From: Phytohabitans suffuscus | Lineage (GTDB): Bacteria; Actinomycetota; Actinomycetes; Mycobacteriales; Micromonosporaceae | Assembly: GCF_011764565.1 (NCBI RefSeq) | Contig: NZ_AP022871.1 | Span: 7,626,320-7,690,319 of the forward strand | Reading direction: 5' to 3' | DNA length: 64,000 nt | Shown: positions 1 to 8,395 of the stretch, in pieces | Position numbering within the stretch: position 1 is the stretch's first letter | Layout of the letters: each line of letters starts with the position of its first letter | Notes under the pieces: model-generated | Told to the model about the DNA's origin: nothing | What the model saw: only the letters and a program-made list of their open reading frames with translations | Databases searched by the model: none | Made by a program: the position numbers and the translations under genes

Positions 1-59
1 TGAGCCTCGATCATTGGCCGTTCGGATCGAGACCCTTTTCACCCAACGTGTATTGACCT

Positions 60-74
60 GACGGCGATGCCGTC
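60..74 (-). terminator. Small hairpin after the HtaA-like gene
   Basis: GACGGC and GCCGTC form a 6-bp stem with a 3-nt loop, just past the stop of the gene ending at 97. No T-tract follows, so its role as a terminator is only suggested. Confidence 0.25.
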
Positions 75-96
75 CATGCCGCTGACCAGGCTCTCC

Positions 97-624
97 TCAG
101 ACTCCTGACGACTCGGGCACCTGGAGGGTGAGCGGCTCGAACGGTTCGCCCTCCGGGTAGACGTCGTTGAAGAGCGCCGCGCCGGCGCCGGTCAGGCTGA
201 CGCTGGTGCTGACCCACGCCTCGGTCCCCGCGCGCCGGCCGGCCGGCTCCAGGGTCGCGGTCACCAGGGGGACCCGGGGCGCGTCCTCCGGCTCCCGCGG
301 CGGCGCGATGGTGAGCACCGCCGAACCGGCGCTCACCACGACCCACGGAGACGCGACCCGGACGAAGAGCATGCCGTAGTGGCCGGTGAACCGGACGTCG
401 CCGCGGAAGGCCCAGGCCAGCTGGTCCGGCCCGGCCGGTGGCCGGACGGTGGGGTCGAAGGCGAAGAAGATCTCGTGCGAACCGACCGGGACAGCCCCGT
501 CGCCGACCGAGCCGCGGCTGCCGGGCATCCGGCGCAGGTACTCGATGAACGATGTCTTGATGCCCCACCGCAGGCCGTGGACCGGCTGGTCGCCGCCGGA
601 CGACGGCACTTCGTTCGTCGTCAT
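97..624 (-). CDS. HtaA-domain protein
   Basis: A 175-residue protein whose whole length resembles one HtaA domain. Near the N-terminus it has GLRWGIKTSFIEYLRRM, and near residue 80 VRFTGHYGMLFVRVASP, matching the WGVK-S-F and FTGH-G patterns of HtaA repeats. HtaA domains are known from corynebacterial surface haem-binding proteins, but this copy has no evident signal peptide or C-terminal anchor, so it is probably cytoplasmic and its ligand is unknown. The ATG at 624 is chosen because GGAGGA lies 6 nt upstream. It is divergent from a ferredoxin reductase with about 50 bp between starts, which suggests shared control with the oxidative genes. Haem binding is not demonstrated by the sequence. 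Confidence 0.7.
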   Translation of the reverse strand: MTTNEVPSSGGDQPVHGLRWGIKTSFIEYLRRMPGSRGSVGDGAVPVGSHEIFFAFDPTVRPPAGPDQLAWAFRGDVRFTGHYGMLFVRVASPWVVVSAGSAVLTIAPPREPEDAPRVPLVTATLEPAGRRAGTEAWVSTSVSLTGAGAALFNDVYPEGEPFEPLTLQVPESSGV

Positions 625-674
625 GTGATCCTCCACAGTTATGGTGCCACAAAACATGTTGTTATGGTGATGGC
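625..674. promoter_or_regulatory. Divergent promoter, HtaA-like gene / ferredoxin reductase
   Basis: A 50-bp AT-rich gap between two divergent starts in otherwise very GC-rich DNA. It contains the palindrome AACATGTT (about 652-659), a candidate operator. The reductase GTG at 675 has no clear ribosome-binding site, so its transcript may be leaderless. Confidence 0.4.
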
Positions 675-1847
675 GTGTCTTCTGTAGTGGTGGTGGGTGC
701 CGGCCTGGCCGGGCTGCGGACGGCGGAAGCCCTGCGCCGCGAGGGCTGGGCGGGCGGGATCACGGTGGTCGGCGAGGAGGTCCACATGCCGTACACGCGG
801 CCGCCGCTGTCGAAGCGGATCCTGCTCGCCGGAGGCGGGCACGAGGAGGTCGCGCTGCGGCTCCGGCCCTCGACGCACGAGACCCGGTGGTTGCTCGGCC
901 GCCGGGTCGCGCACGCGGACCTCGACAGCCGGCTGCTGACGCTGGGCGACGGCACGAAGCTGCCGTACGACGGCCTCGTGGTCGCGACCGGGGTGCGGCC
1001 CAGGCGGCTGCCCGCCTCGGTGGGCGGCCCGCGGGCGGTGCTGCGCACCATCGACGACGCGGCCGCGCTCTCCCGGCGGCTGAGCCCCGGCGCGCGGGTG
1101 GCCGTCATCGGTGCCGGCTTCATCGGGTGCGAGGTCGCCGCGGCCGCGATCGCCCGTGGCTGCCGGGTGACGGTGGTCGCGTTGGACCGCGTGCCGATGC
1201 GGGTGCCGCTCGGCACGACGGTGGGCGAGGAGTTGCGCCGCCGCCACCGCGACGCCGGGGTGGACTTCCGGCTCGGTACCAGCGTGACCGCCGTCGACGA
1301 CGGTGGGGTCGTGCTCGCGGACGGCGCCCGCGTCGACGCGGACGTGGTCGTGGAGGCGATCGGCTCGGCACCCGCCACGGGCTGGCTGGAAGGCAACGGC
1401 CTCGACCTCACCGACGGGGTCGTCTGCGACGGGACGCTGCGCGTCCAGGGGCGACCGGGCGTCGTGGCCGTGGGCGACGTGGCCCGCTTTCCCAACGCGC
1501 TCTACGACCCGGTGCCGCGGCGGATCGAGCACTGGCAGACGGCGGTGGACACGAGCGCGCACGCGGCCGCCACGCTCGTCGGCGACCTCACGGGCGAGCC
1601 GGTCGACGCGCCGTTCGGCACGGTGCCGACGTTCTGGTCGGACCAGGGAGTCGTCAGCGTGCGTTCCGTCGGGCAGCCGGGGATCGCGGACGAGGTCGCC
1701 GTGCTCGAAGGCGACCTGAGCGGGGAGGCGGCGGTCGGCTACCGCCGGGACGGCCAGCTCGTGGGCGTGGTGCTGCTCGGCATGCCCAAGAGCCTCGGCC
1801 CGTACCTGCGGACCCTCACGACCGAGCTGGCGTCGGCCCGCGGCTGA
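675..1847 (+). CDS. FAD-dependent ferredoxin reductase (P450/Rieske type)
   Basis: A 390-residue NAD(P)H:ferredoxin reductase of the putidaredoxin/rhodocoxin reductase family, which passes electrons from NAD(P)H through FAD to a small ferredoxin. Two Rossmann motifs are visible: VVVGAGLAGLRTAEAL at the N-terminus (FAD) and VAVIGAGFIGCEVAAA around residue 143 (NAD(P)H). VVAVGDVARFPN near residue 265 is the second FAD contact, followed by the usual small C-terminal reductase domain. Length is normal for the family. It starts at GTG 675. No ferredoxin is adjacent, but two small ferredoxins and three P450s lie within 24 kb, so it probably serves one of them. The 3' end carries a 31-bp tandem duplication that includes the stop codon. 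Confidence 0.9.
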   Translation: MSSVVVVGAGLAGLRTAEALRREGWAGGITVVGEEVHMPYTRPPLSKRILLAGGGHEEVALRLRPSTHETRWLLGRRVAHADLDSRLLTLGDGTKLPYDGLVVATGVRPRRLPASVGGPRAVLRTIDDAAALSRRLSPGARVAVIGAGFIGCEVAAAAIARGCRVTVVALDRVPMRVPLGTTVGEELRRRHRDAGVDFRLGTSVTAVDDGGVVLADGARVDADVVVEAIGSAPATGWLEGNGLDLTDGVVCDGTLRVQGRPGVVAVGDVARFPNALYDPVPRRIEHWQTAVDTSAHAAATLVGDLTGEPVDAPFGTVPTFWSDQGVVSVRSVGQPGIADEVAVLEGDLSGEAAVGYRRDGQLVGVVLLGMPKSLGPYLRTLTTELASARG

Positions 1848-1878
1848 CACGACCGAGCTGGCGTCGGCCCGCGGCTGA
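1817..1878. repeat. Perfect 31-bp tandem duplication at a gene end
   Basis: Positions 1817-1847 and 1848-1878 are identical and directly adjacent. The unit covers the last codons and the TGA of the ferredoxin reductase, so the second copy is untranslated spacer before the convergent ADH stop at 1881. A second 31-bp tandem repeat with the same arrangement lies at 60580-60641. Confidence 0.95.
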
Positions 1879-1880
1879 GG

Positions 1881-2981
1881 TCAGCCGTCGAGAAGTACGA
1901 CACCGCGCAGGTTCCTGCCGGCGTGCATGTCGGCGTACCCCTCGTTGATCTGGTCGAGGGTGTACGTCCGCGTGATCAGCTCGTCCAGCATGAGGTGGCC
2001 GCGACGGTAGAGGTCCAGCAGCAGCGGGATGTCCCGGTGCACGTTCACGCCGCCGTACACGTTTCCGCGCAACGTCTTCTGCCCCATCGTGAACAGGAAC
2101 AGATTGAGGTCGACGGTGTTGGACGCGATCGGGGTGACCGACGTGACGACGGTGGTCCCGGCCGGGCCGGTGAGGTCGACGATAGGCCCCAGCGCGCTGC
2201 TGTCGCCGACGCCCACGGAGAGGATCGCCACGTCCGCCAGGCGCCCCGGCGCGAGTTCGGAGAGGACCTGCTTCGCCTCCTCGACCGAGGCCACCGCGTG
2301 CGTGGCGCCGAAGGTGAGGGCGCGCTCCCGCTTGAACTCGACCGGGTCGACCGCCACGATCACGTCGGCACCGGCGTTCCTGGCGCCCTGGACGGAGTTG
2401 ACGCCGACGCCGCCGGAGCCGATCACCACGACGTTGTCGCCCGGCTCGACCTCGCCGAGGTAGACCGCGGCACCCCAGCCCGTGGTGACCGCGCACCCCA
2501 GCAGCGACGCGGCGGCGAAGGGGACATCCTTGTCGATCTTCACCATGCAGCGCTCGGAGACCACCGTGGCGTCCGCGAACGTGCCGAGGTCTCCGGTGGC
2601 CGGCACCGACTGCCCGCGCGCCGTGAAGGGCGTGGTGCCGCCGTACTTCGTGCCGGCCGTGTTGAGGCACAGGTTGGAGCGGCGCCGGGCGCAGTTGCGG
2701 CAGTACCCGCACGGCGGCTGGAAGATCAGCACGACGTGGTCGCCCGGCTCGACCCGGGTGACGCCGGGGCCGACCGCCTCGACCACGCCGGCGCCCTCGT
2801 GACCGCCGACCAGGGGCAGCGGCACCGGCATGTCACCGGTGACCGCGTGGTCGTCGGAGTGGCACAGCCCGGTGGCGTGGACCTTGACGCGGACCTGGCC
2901 CGGCCCGGGATCGGCGAGGCTGACCTCCTCGACGCTCCACTTCTGCCCGGTACCCCACAGGATCGCGGCTCTCGTGCTCAT
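1881..2981 (-). CDS. NDMA-dependent-type zinc alcohol dehydrogenase
   Basis: A 366-residue medium-chain dehydrogenase. It has GLCHSDDHAVTGD (catalytic-zinc Cys region), GGHEGAGVVEAVG, the structural-zinc cluster CGYCRNCARRRSNLC, and the NAD-binding motif VIGSGGVGVNSVQGA near residue 190. The overall pattern (LFLFTMGQKTLRGNVYGG, DELITRTYTLDQINEGYADM) matches the actinobacterial NDMA-dependent class, in which the cofactor stays bound and an external acceptor is used. It should oxidise a primary or secondary alcohol made by the P450s. The ATG at 2981 follows an AGAGGGG ribosome-binding site. It lies 24 bp downstream of the GMC oxidoreductase on the same strand, so the two probably form an operon. 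It converges with the ferredoxin reductase. Confidence 0.88.
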   Translation of the reverse strand: MSTRAAILWGTGQKWSVEEVSLADPGPGQVRVKVHATGLCHSDDHAVTGDMPVPLPLVGGHEGAGVVEAVGPGVTRVEPGDHVVLIFQPPCGYCRNCARRRSNLCLNTAGTKYGGTTPFTARGQSVPATGDLGTFADATVVSERCMVKIDKDVPFAAASLLGCAVTTGWGAAVYLGEVEPGDNVVVIGSGGVGVNSVQGARNAGADVIVAVDPVEFKRERALTFGATHAVASVEEAKQVLSELAPGRLADVAILSVGVGDSSALGPIVDLTGPAGTTVVTSVTPIASNTVDLNLFLFTMGQKTLRGNVYGGVNVHRDIPLLLDLYRRGHLMLDELITRTYTLDQINEGYADMHAGRNLRGVVLLDG

Positions 2982-3004
2982 GTCTGCCCCTCTCTGTGTA
3001 CTGG

Positions 3005-4604
3005 TCATCGGTCCTCGACGACGAGCGAGGCGGCGTGCCAGGCGAGCGCCTGGGTGGGTGCGGACGTGTTGCCGGACGGCTGGCGGGGAAGACGGAGGCG
3101 TCCACCACCCGCAGCCCCTCGACGCCGCGCACCCGGAGCCGGTCGTCCACCACGTCGTCGGCGTGCGGCCCCATCGCGCAGGTGCCCAGGGGGTGGTAGC
3201 CGGAGGCTCCGGCCGTGTCCGCGAGGCGCAGGAAGTCCTCCTCGCTCTCGACGCCCGGCCCGGGCAGGCGTTCGGTCCGCACGAGGTCCGCGACGGGTCC
3301 GGTGGCGAAGATCTCGCGCACCTTCCGGCCCACCTTTCCGATGAGGTCGCGGTCGTGCTCGGTACCCAGGAAGCCCGGGTCGATGGCGGCGGGCGCGTCC
3401 GGATCCGCGCCGGTGATGTGCATCCGGCCCCGGCTCGTCGGGCGCAGGGGATAGGCGGCCAGCATCAGGCCGGGCTCGCCGTCCACGGCGAGCTTGTCGT
3501 TGTGCATCGTCGGGGCCTTCATCGAGATCGGGTTGAAGAAGCCGATCGTGTCCGGCCGGTCCGACGAGTCGCCGGCCCTGAAGTAGGCCAGGACCGTCGC
3601 AGAGCCCTGCGAGATGACGCCGTCGCGCCGGACGAGGTACTTGGCGCCGGCGACGAGCCTCTTCAGCGAGGTGTCGACCAACGGGTTGTAGCCGGGCGCG
3701 CCCGAGATCGTGAACATGAACCGCAGCCCGCGGTGCTCGTTGAGCCGCTCCCCGACGTTCGGGCTCTCCGCGACCTGGCGTACCCTGGCCGCGGCGAGCA
3801 CGTCGCCCCGGCCTATCCCGGAACGCTCCAGCAGCAGCGGGCTGTCCAGGGCGCCGCCGCAGACCAGGACCTCGCGGCGGGCCCGGATCTCGACCAGCCG
3901 GCCGCGGTGGCGGACCTGTACACCCACCGCCCGCCGGCCGTCGAACAGCACCCGCCCGACCTCCGCCCGGGTGAGCAGGTGGACGTTGCGCCGTTTCAGG
4001 GCGGGACGCAGGAAGCAGCCCGCCGCGGTCACCCGGACGCCTCGGCGGGTGGAGAACTGGGTGTACCCGGTCCGGTCCTCGTCGGAGCCGTTGACGTCGA
4101 GCACCCGCTTCACACCGACCAGCGAGGCGGACTCCATGAACGCCTCGGAGACCGCCTCGGGGGGCCCGCCGATCTCCACGCTGACCGGGCCGGAGCCACC
4201 GTGGATCGGCGAGGCGCCGGGCCGGAAGTCCTCGATGCCGCGGAACGCCCGCAGGAACGTCTCCCAACCCCAACCGGCGTTCCCGTCCGCGACGAGGCTG
4301 TCGTAGTCGGGGCCCAGCCCCGGTTCCAGACGAGGCCGTTGACGGTGGTGGAGCCGCCCACCACCCGGCCGCGCCACCAGTTGTCGGTGTGGCCGCCGGG
4401 CCCGAACGGCCCGGCGACGAACTTCTTGGCGTACCGCGGCGAGTGCATGGTGAAGAAGAAGCCCTTGGGCACCCGGTGGATCGGATGCCGGTCCGACCCG
4501 CCCGCCTCCACGACAAGGACCGTCGAGTCGGACAGCGCGGAAAGGCGCTCGGCGAGAACGCTTCCTCCGGCACCGGATCCGACGATGATGTAGTCGAACT
4601 CCAC
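3005..4604 (-). CDS. GMC oxidoreductase (two apparent frameshifts)
   Basis: A flavin-dependent alcohol oxidase/dehydrogenase of the choline-dehydrogenase-like family, about 533 residues when corrected. The N-terminus has DYIIVGSGAGGSVLAERLS (FAD site), then GRVVGGSTTVNGLVWNRGW, and the GMC signature GALDSPLLLERSGIG in the middle. The C-terminus has YHPLGTCAMG and VVDASVFP followed, in another frame, by PSGNTSAPTQALAWHAA. Two single-base deletions break the frame: at the G4 run 4309-4312 (after NRGW) and near 3078-3085 (after VDASVFPAS). All motifs survive across both breaks, so sequencing error is more likely than a pseudogene. The GTG start at 4604 lies inside one arm of an inverted repeat shared with the divergent aldehyde dehydrogenase. 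Its paralogue is at 19648-21258. Likely partner: the ADH downstream. Confidence 0.85.
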
Positions 4605-4661
4605 GACAGCAGACCTTATCAGGTTCTAATAGTGCTAGAGTAGTGGTTGTGTCTGCTGTCG
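4604..4661. promoter_or_regulatory. Symmetrical divergent promoter with 11-bp inverted repeat
   Basis: CGACAGCAGAC (4604-4614) and GTCTGCTGTCG (4651-4661) are perfect inverted copies that overlap the starts of the GMC oxidoreductase and the aldehyde dehydrogenase. The similarity continues into AGTTCGAC in both genes after a 2-nt difference. The core GTTCTAATAGTGCTAGAGTAGTGG is AT-rich and should hold both promoters. Confidence 0.6.
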
Positions 4662-6112
4662 AGTTCGACGTCGAAGTCCTGGGCGACCCTTCCCCGCTGG
4701 TCGGTGCCGGCCGCCTGCGGGTCAGCGGAGACCGGACCGTCCCGCACGTGTACGCCGGCAACGGCAGGACGACCGTGAGCGTGCCGCTGGCGGCACCGCG
4801 CGACGTGGACACCGTCGTCGCGACCGCCCGGCGGGCCTTCCAGCAGTGGCGCCGGGTGCCGGTCACCGAGCGGCGGCGCCTCATGCTCGCGCTGGCCCGC
4901 GCGGTCGAGGAGCACGCCGACGAGCTCGCCACGATGCAGGTCCTCGAGAACGGCGTACCGCGCGCGGTGGCCAGCAGGTTCCCGCACATCGCGCGGGAGA
5001 ACCTCGAGTACTTCGCCGGCTGGCCCGACAAGATCACCGGCGACGTCAACCCGGTGTGGCCGCTGCCCGCGCTGGACTACTCCGTCCTGGAGCCGTACGG
5101 CGTCATCGCCGGCATCATCCCCTGGAACAGCCCGATCGCCACCGTGGGGCAGTTCGCCGCGCAGGCCCTGGCCGCCGGCAACTGCATCGTGGTCAAGCCG
5201 CCGGAGCTGACGCCGTTCACCCCGATCCGCTTCGCCGAGCTGGCGCTGGAGGTCGGGTTCCCGCCCGGCGTGGTCAACGTGGTGCCCGGCGACGGCGCCG
5301 TGGGCGCCGCCCTCGTGGCCCACCCGGGCATCGACAAAATCCACTTCGTGGGCAGCGGCCGGACCGCGACCCGGATCATCCAGGCCGCCGCCGAGAACCT
5401 CACCCCGGTCGCCACCGAGCTGGGCGGCAAGAGCCCCAACCTCCTCTTCGCCGACGCCGACCTCGACTCCGCGACCACACTGGCGCTACGGTCCTGCATG
5501 CTGGTCAGCGGCCAGGGCTGCTACAACGGCACCCGCCTGCTGGTCGAGTCGAGCGTGTACGACGAGGTCGTCGAGCGGGTACGGGAAAAGGCCCGCGACT
5601 TCACGCTCGGCGACCCGATGTCCCCGCGAACCGTGCTCGGACCGGTGATCACCGAAGGTGCCCGCGACCGGATCCTCGGCATGGTCGCCCGCGCGGTCGA
5701 CGCCGGCGCCACCCTGGTCACCGGCGGCTCGCGACCCGGCGGCGAGCTGGCCGACGGCTTCTACGTCGAGCCCACCGTCTTCGGCGACGTGGACCCCGGC
5801 TCGGAGCTGGCCCGCGACGAGGTCTTCGGCCCCGTCCTCGCCGTCTTCAGGTTCGACACCGAGGAGCAGGCGGTCGCCCTCGCCAACGACACCGAGTACG
5901 GGCTGGCGGCCTACGTGCAGACCAGCGACGTACGCCGGGCGCACCGCCTCGCCGCCGCCCTCGACACCGGCATGGTCTGGGTCAACGGCACCGGCGGCCT
6001 GTCGCCCTCCATGCCCTTCGGCGGCGTCAAACGAAGCGGCACCGGCCGCGTCGGCGGGTTCGCCGGCATCGAGGAGTTCAGCCGCCGCAAGAACGTCTGG
6101 ATCGCCCTCTAA
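4643..6112 (+). CDS. NAD(P)+-dependent aldehyde dehydrogenase
   Basis: A 489-residue aldehyde dehydrogenase that oxidises an aldehyde to the acid. It has IIPWNSPIATVGQ (cofactor region), CIVVKPPELTPFTP, the cofactor loop FVGSGRTATRII, catalytic-Glu segment ATELGGKSPNLLFADADLD, catalytic Cys in SGQGCYNGTRLLVE, and DEVFGPVLAVF near the C-terminus. Starts at GTG 4643 or GTG 4649 are both possible and no clear ribosome-binding site decides between them. It is divergent from the GMC/ADH pair, with an inverted repeat spanning both starts, so alcohol and aldehyde oxidation are probably co-regulated. The substrate is unknown. Confidence 0.92.
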   Translation: MVVSAVEFDVEVLGDPSPLVGAGRLRVSGDRTVPHVYAGNGRTTVSVPLAAPRDVDTVVATARRAFQQWRRVPVTERRRLMLALARAVEEHADELATMQVLENGVPRAVASRFPHIARENLEYFAGWPDKITGDVNPVWPLPALDYSVLEPYGVIAGIIPWNSPIATVGQFAAQALAAGNCIVVKPPELTPFTPIRFAELALEVGFPPGVVNVVPGDGAVGAALVAHPGIDKIHFVGSGRTATRIIQAAAENLTPVATELGGKSPNLLFADADLDSATTLALRSCMLVSGQGCYNGTRLLVESSVYDEVVERVREKARDFTLGDPMSPRTVLGPVITEGARDRILGMVARAVDAGATLVTGGSRPGGELADGFYVEPTVFGDVDPGSELARDEVFGPVLAVFRFDTEEQAVALANDTEYGLAAYVQTSDVRRAHRLAAALDTGMVWVNGTGGLSPSMPFGGVKRSGTGRVGGFAGIEEFSRRKNVWIAL

Positions 6113-6154
6113 AACTATGGGGCGGGGGCGCTGTGGCCGCCCCTCGTCCGGCAG

Positions 6155-6278
6155 ACATACCCCGGTCCGCATCACCTGCGGACCGCATGCTCCCGCGGGC
6201 ACCGCTACGGTCGGCGGCTCGCTCGGCGCTCGCCGAAACCCCGACCTCCACTGCCAGGCCCGCGCGCCAAGCCCACCC
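6155..6278 (+). repeat. Dispersed repeat family C, copy 1
   Basis: About 125 bp, highly similar in inverted orientation to 8265-8392. It contains a hairpin, GGTCCGCA (6164-6171) with TGCGGACC (6177-6184). In the other copy the distal arm is GCGGGCC, so pairing is kept by a G-T pair, which suggests the structure is selected. Confidence 0.8.
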
Positions 6279-6330
6279 TCCGGACGCCGTCCGGCCGTCG
6301 CTCCATCCACGCCGTCGCCACGCCCCGTCT

Positions 6331-6437
6331 CCTTGATCGACGCGGCGCCCGCCGCGCCCGGCTGCGTCCGCGGCGAGAAATTGCCCCTCCAGGGCCGGCA
6401 CTTCGCCACGGACGGCCAGCGCTGCCATCGATCAAGG
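6331..6437 (+). repeat. Dispersed 107-bp repeat family B, copy 1
   Basis: Bounded by perfect 9-bp terminal inverted repeats CCTTGATCG and CGATCAAGG. A second copy of exactly the same length lies at 34716-34822 just beyond the CRISPR array; both share the core GCGAGAAATTGCCCC and CACGGACGGCC. No coding capacity. It resembles a miniature inverted-repeat element. Confidence 0.85.
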
Positions 6438-6579
6438 TATCTGCCGCTCGGCCAGCGGTCCCCGGGCGCGCGAACCGGGCGGTCCGACAGCCCGCACGGT
6501 CGGCACCGCCGCCGCGACCTCGACCGACAGCCCACGGGCCACCGGCGCCTCGGGCGGCCCAAGCCACCCCAACTCCGGA

Positions 6580-6716
6580 AGCTCTCTGTAGACCTTCCGG
6601 GGTCAGGGTCCAAGTCTGTCCACAGTGGCCGCTGCGCTTCCGCTGGTCTGTCCGCCCCGATGCGGAGGCTTGGGAGTCGGTTTCGGTGGATCGTGGTACG
6701 GATCCGCCCTCTGGGA
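6580..6716 (+). repeat. Repeat family A, truncated copy (left part)
   Basis: It begins with the family's left end (GACCTTCCGGGGTCAGGG), includes GTCTGTCCACAGTG and the left hairpin arm GATCGTGGTACGGATCCGCC (6689-6708), then loses similarity where the right arm should be. It is preceded by a remnant of the right end (GGAAGCTCTC), suggesting two elements once lay in tandem. Confidence 0.75.
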
Positions 6717-7018
6717 CCCTGCTGGCTAGAGGCAGGCCCGTGACCTGCCAAAATGTTCGTCTGGTGGCCGGTACCCGCTGATTCCGGGTGAACGGTCACC
6801 GCGCCGTCCCCCTTCCGTGGTCGAGGCTTTGGGGATTGGCCCGAGGCGGAGATAGTGGTACCTGGGCTGTTGTTGTAGGTGCGGCTGTGTACCACGATCT
6901 GCCCGGAGTCAGCTGTCGTCGATGTCGAGCAAGGCCCCGTGGACCTTGATCCTGGGACGGGTTCGGCCCGGTGTCGCCGGTCACCGTCAGGTCCGCGACC
7001 GACGGCACGGTCCCAGCG

Positions 7019-7065
7019 GATCGTGGTATGAAACTGCCCTCAGGGGGCGGATCCGTACCACGATC
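7019..7065 (-). repeat. Repeat family A hairpin, inverted copy
   Basis: GATCGTGGTATG ... GTACCACGATC enclosing the inner GC-rich stem, in reverse orientation relative to the copies at 7.8 and 28 kb. Only the hairpin and short flanks are recognisable. Confidence 0.8.
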
Positions 7066-7304
7066 TACTGAAACCCCGTGCGCGCGGACCACGAGCCCTG
7101 GTCTCGGACCCGCGCCCAGCGGACAGATCGGCAGAAAGCAGCCAGCCGCATAGGCCATTGTGGACAGATCCTGAGTCTGAGGGCTCCCTGGAGAGACGCG
7201 GCGGCGATCCGGCGGCCGGAGACGCGTGTATCAGCGATACTCCCGGCCACGGTTCCGCAGGTCACAGCAATCCTCGAACTCGCCAGCAGAGTCCCCTGGG
7301 GCCG

Positions 7305-7699
7305 TTCATACCACGATCTGTTGCCGGGAGCCGCGTTCGAGGGCAGGGGTGGCGGCGGCACGGAATTCGCCTGGTTTGTTCTCCTTGTCAGGGTGATCGT
7401 GGGCCTCGGCGATCCGATGAGGACAGACCGGAAAGCCGCCCGGGTCGTTCCCCGAACTGGCGCCGGCCACTTTCCGCCCGATTTGCCCGCCCGTCGCAAG
7501 GGCCTGAGGGATCGGTTCAGCGGCCGCCGCGCGGGCCTCGTGCGAGCAGCTGATCGTGGACGCGAGCTGCCCCACGGGGCAACCGCCGTCCGTGATCAGC
7601 TGACCGATGAAGATGAACCAGGCGATTTCGGCGGCGACAACGCCGCCCGCGCGACCCCGGCCGCCTCGCCATCCACTCAACCCTGACCGCGAAAGCTCT
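7305..7699 (+). repeat. Repeat family A, copy lacking its left half
   Basis: It starts at the right hairpin arm CATACCACGATC, then CCGGGAGCCGCGTTCGAGGG, AATTCGCCTGGTTTGTTCTC, AGGACAGACCGG, and ends with AACCCTGACCGCGAAAGCTC. It joins directly to the next copy. No gene is seen in 6113-8395; short reading frames here only track the repeats. Confidence 0.75.
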
Positions 7700-8245
7700 C
7701 AGGAGACCTTCCGGGGTCAGGGGCCGAGTCTGTCCACAGTGGCCTCTGTGCTTCCGCTGGTCTGTCCGCTCGATGTGGAGACGGGGCGTCGGTTTGAATG
7801 GATCGTGGTATGGATCCGCCCCTATGGGGGCAGTTTCATACCACGATCTGTTGCCGGCAGCCGCGCGTTCGAGGGCAGGGGTGGCGTAGGCGCCGAATTC
7901 GCCTGGTTTGTTCTCCTCGTCAGGGTGATCGTGGACCTCGGCGGTCCGATGAGGACAGAGCGGGAAGCCGTCCGTGGCAGGGCCCGAGGGATCGGTTCCG
8001 GCTGATCGACCCAGCCGGTGCGCCCGTCCTCGGCCATCCGCAGGTAGCCCTCGACCCGGAAGCCGGCCCGCAGGGCGGACAACCGGGAAGCGTGGTTGTG
8101 GACGTGAGTCACCCCCACGGAGGCAACCGCCGTCCACGATCAGCTGACCGACGACGACGAACCAGCGATTTCGGCGGCGACACCGCCGCACGTGCGATCC
8201 CGGCCGCCTCGCCATCCGCTCGACCCTGACCGCGAAAGCTCCATA
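7699..8245 (+). repeat. Repeat family A, long full copy
   Basis: It runs from the left end (AGGAGACCTTCCGGGGTCAG) to the right end (CCCTGACCGCGAAAGCTCCA). The ends are imperfect inverted repeats. The hairpin at 7801-7848 has a 12-bp outer stem GATCGTGGTATG/CATACCACGATC, an asymmetric internal loop (GATCC opposite AGTTT) and an inner stem GCCCC/GGGGC. Compared with the 325-bp copy at 28 kb it carries about 220 bp more in its right half. Confidence 0.8.
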
Positions 8246-8264
8246 GGTTCCACGATCTGATGTG

Positions 8265-8392
8265 CGGTGGGGCTTGTCCCGCGGGCCTGGCAGCGGAGGT
8301 CGGGGATCTCGGGGAGCGCCAGCGAGCCGCCGGCCGCAGCGGTGCCCGCGGGAGCATGCGGTCCGCAGGTGGCGCGGGCCGGGGCAAGTCTG
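8265..8392 (-). repeat. Dispersed repeat family C, copy 2 (inverted)
   Basis: Inverted partner of 6155-6278, abutting the 3' end of the P450 gene. Shared blocks include GCATGCTCCCGCGGGCACCG and CTGCCAGGCCCGCG when read on the minus strand. Confidence 0.8.
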
Positions 8393-8395
8393 TGT

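Noticed and set aside
3005..4604. Calling the GMC oxidoreductase a pseudogene
   Set aside because: Both breaks are single missing G/C bases and all motifs remain; the same error type occurs in twelve other genes.
7019..7065. Family A hairpins as ordinary transcription terminators
   Set aside because: The same bulged structure recurs in both orientations, in tandem and away from gene ends, with conserved flanks, so a repeat element explains it better.
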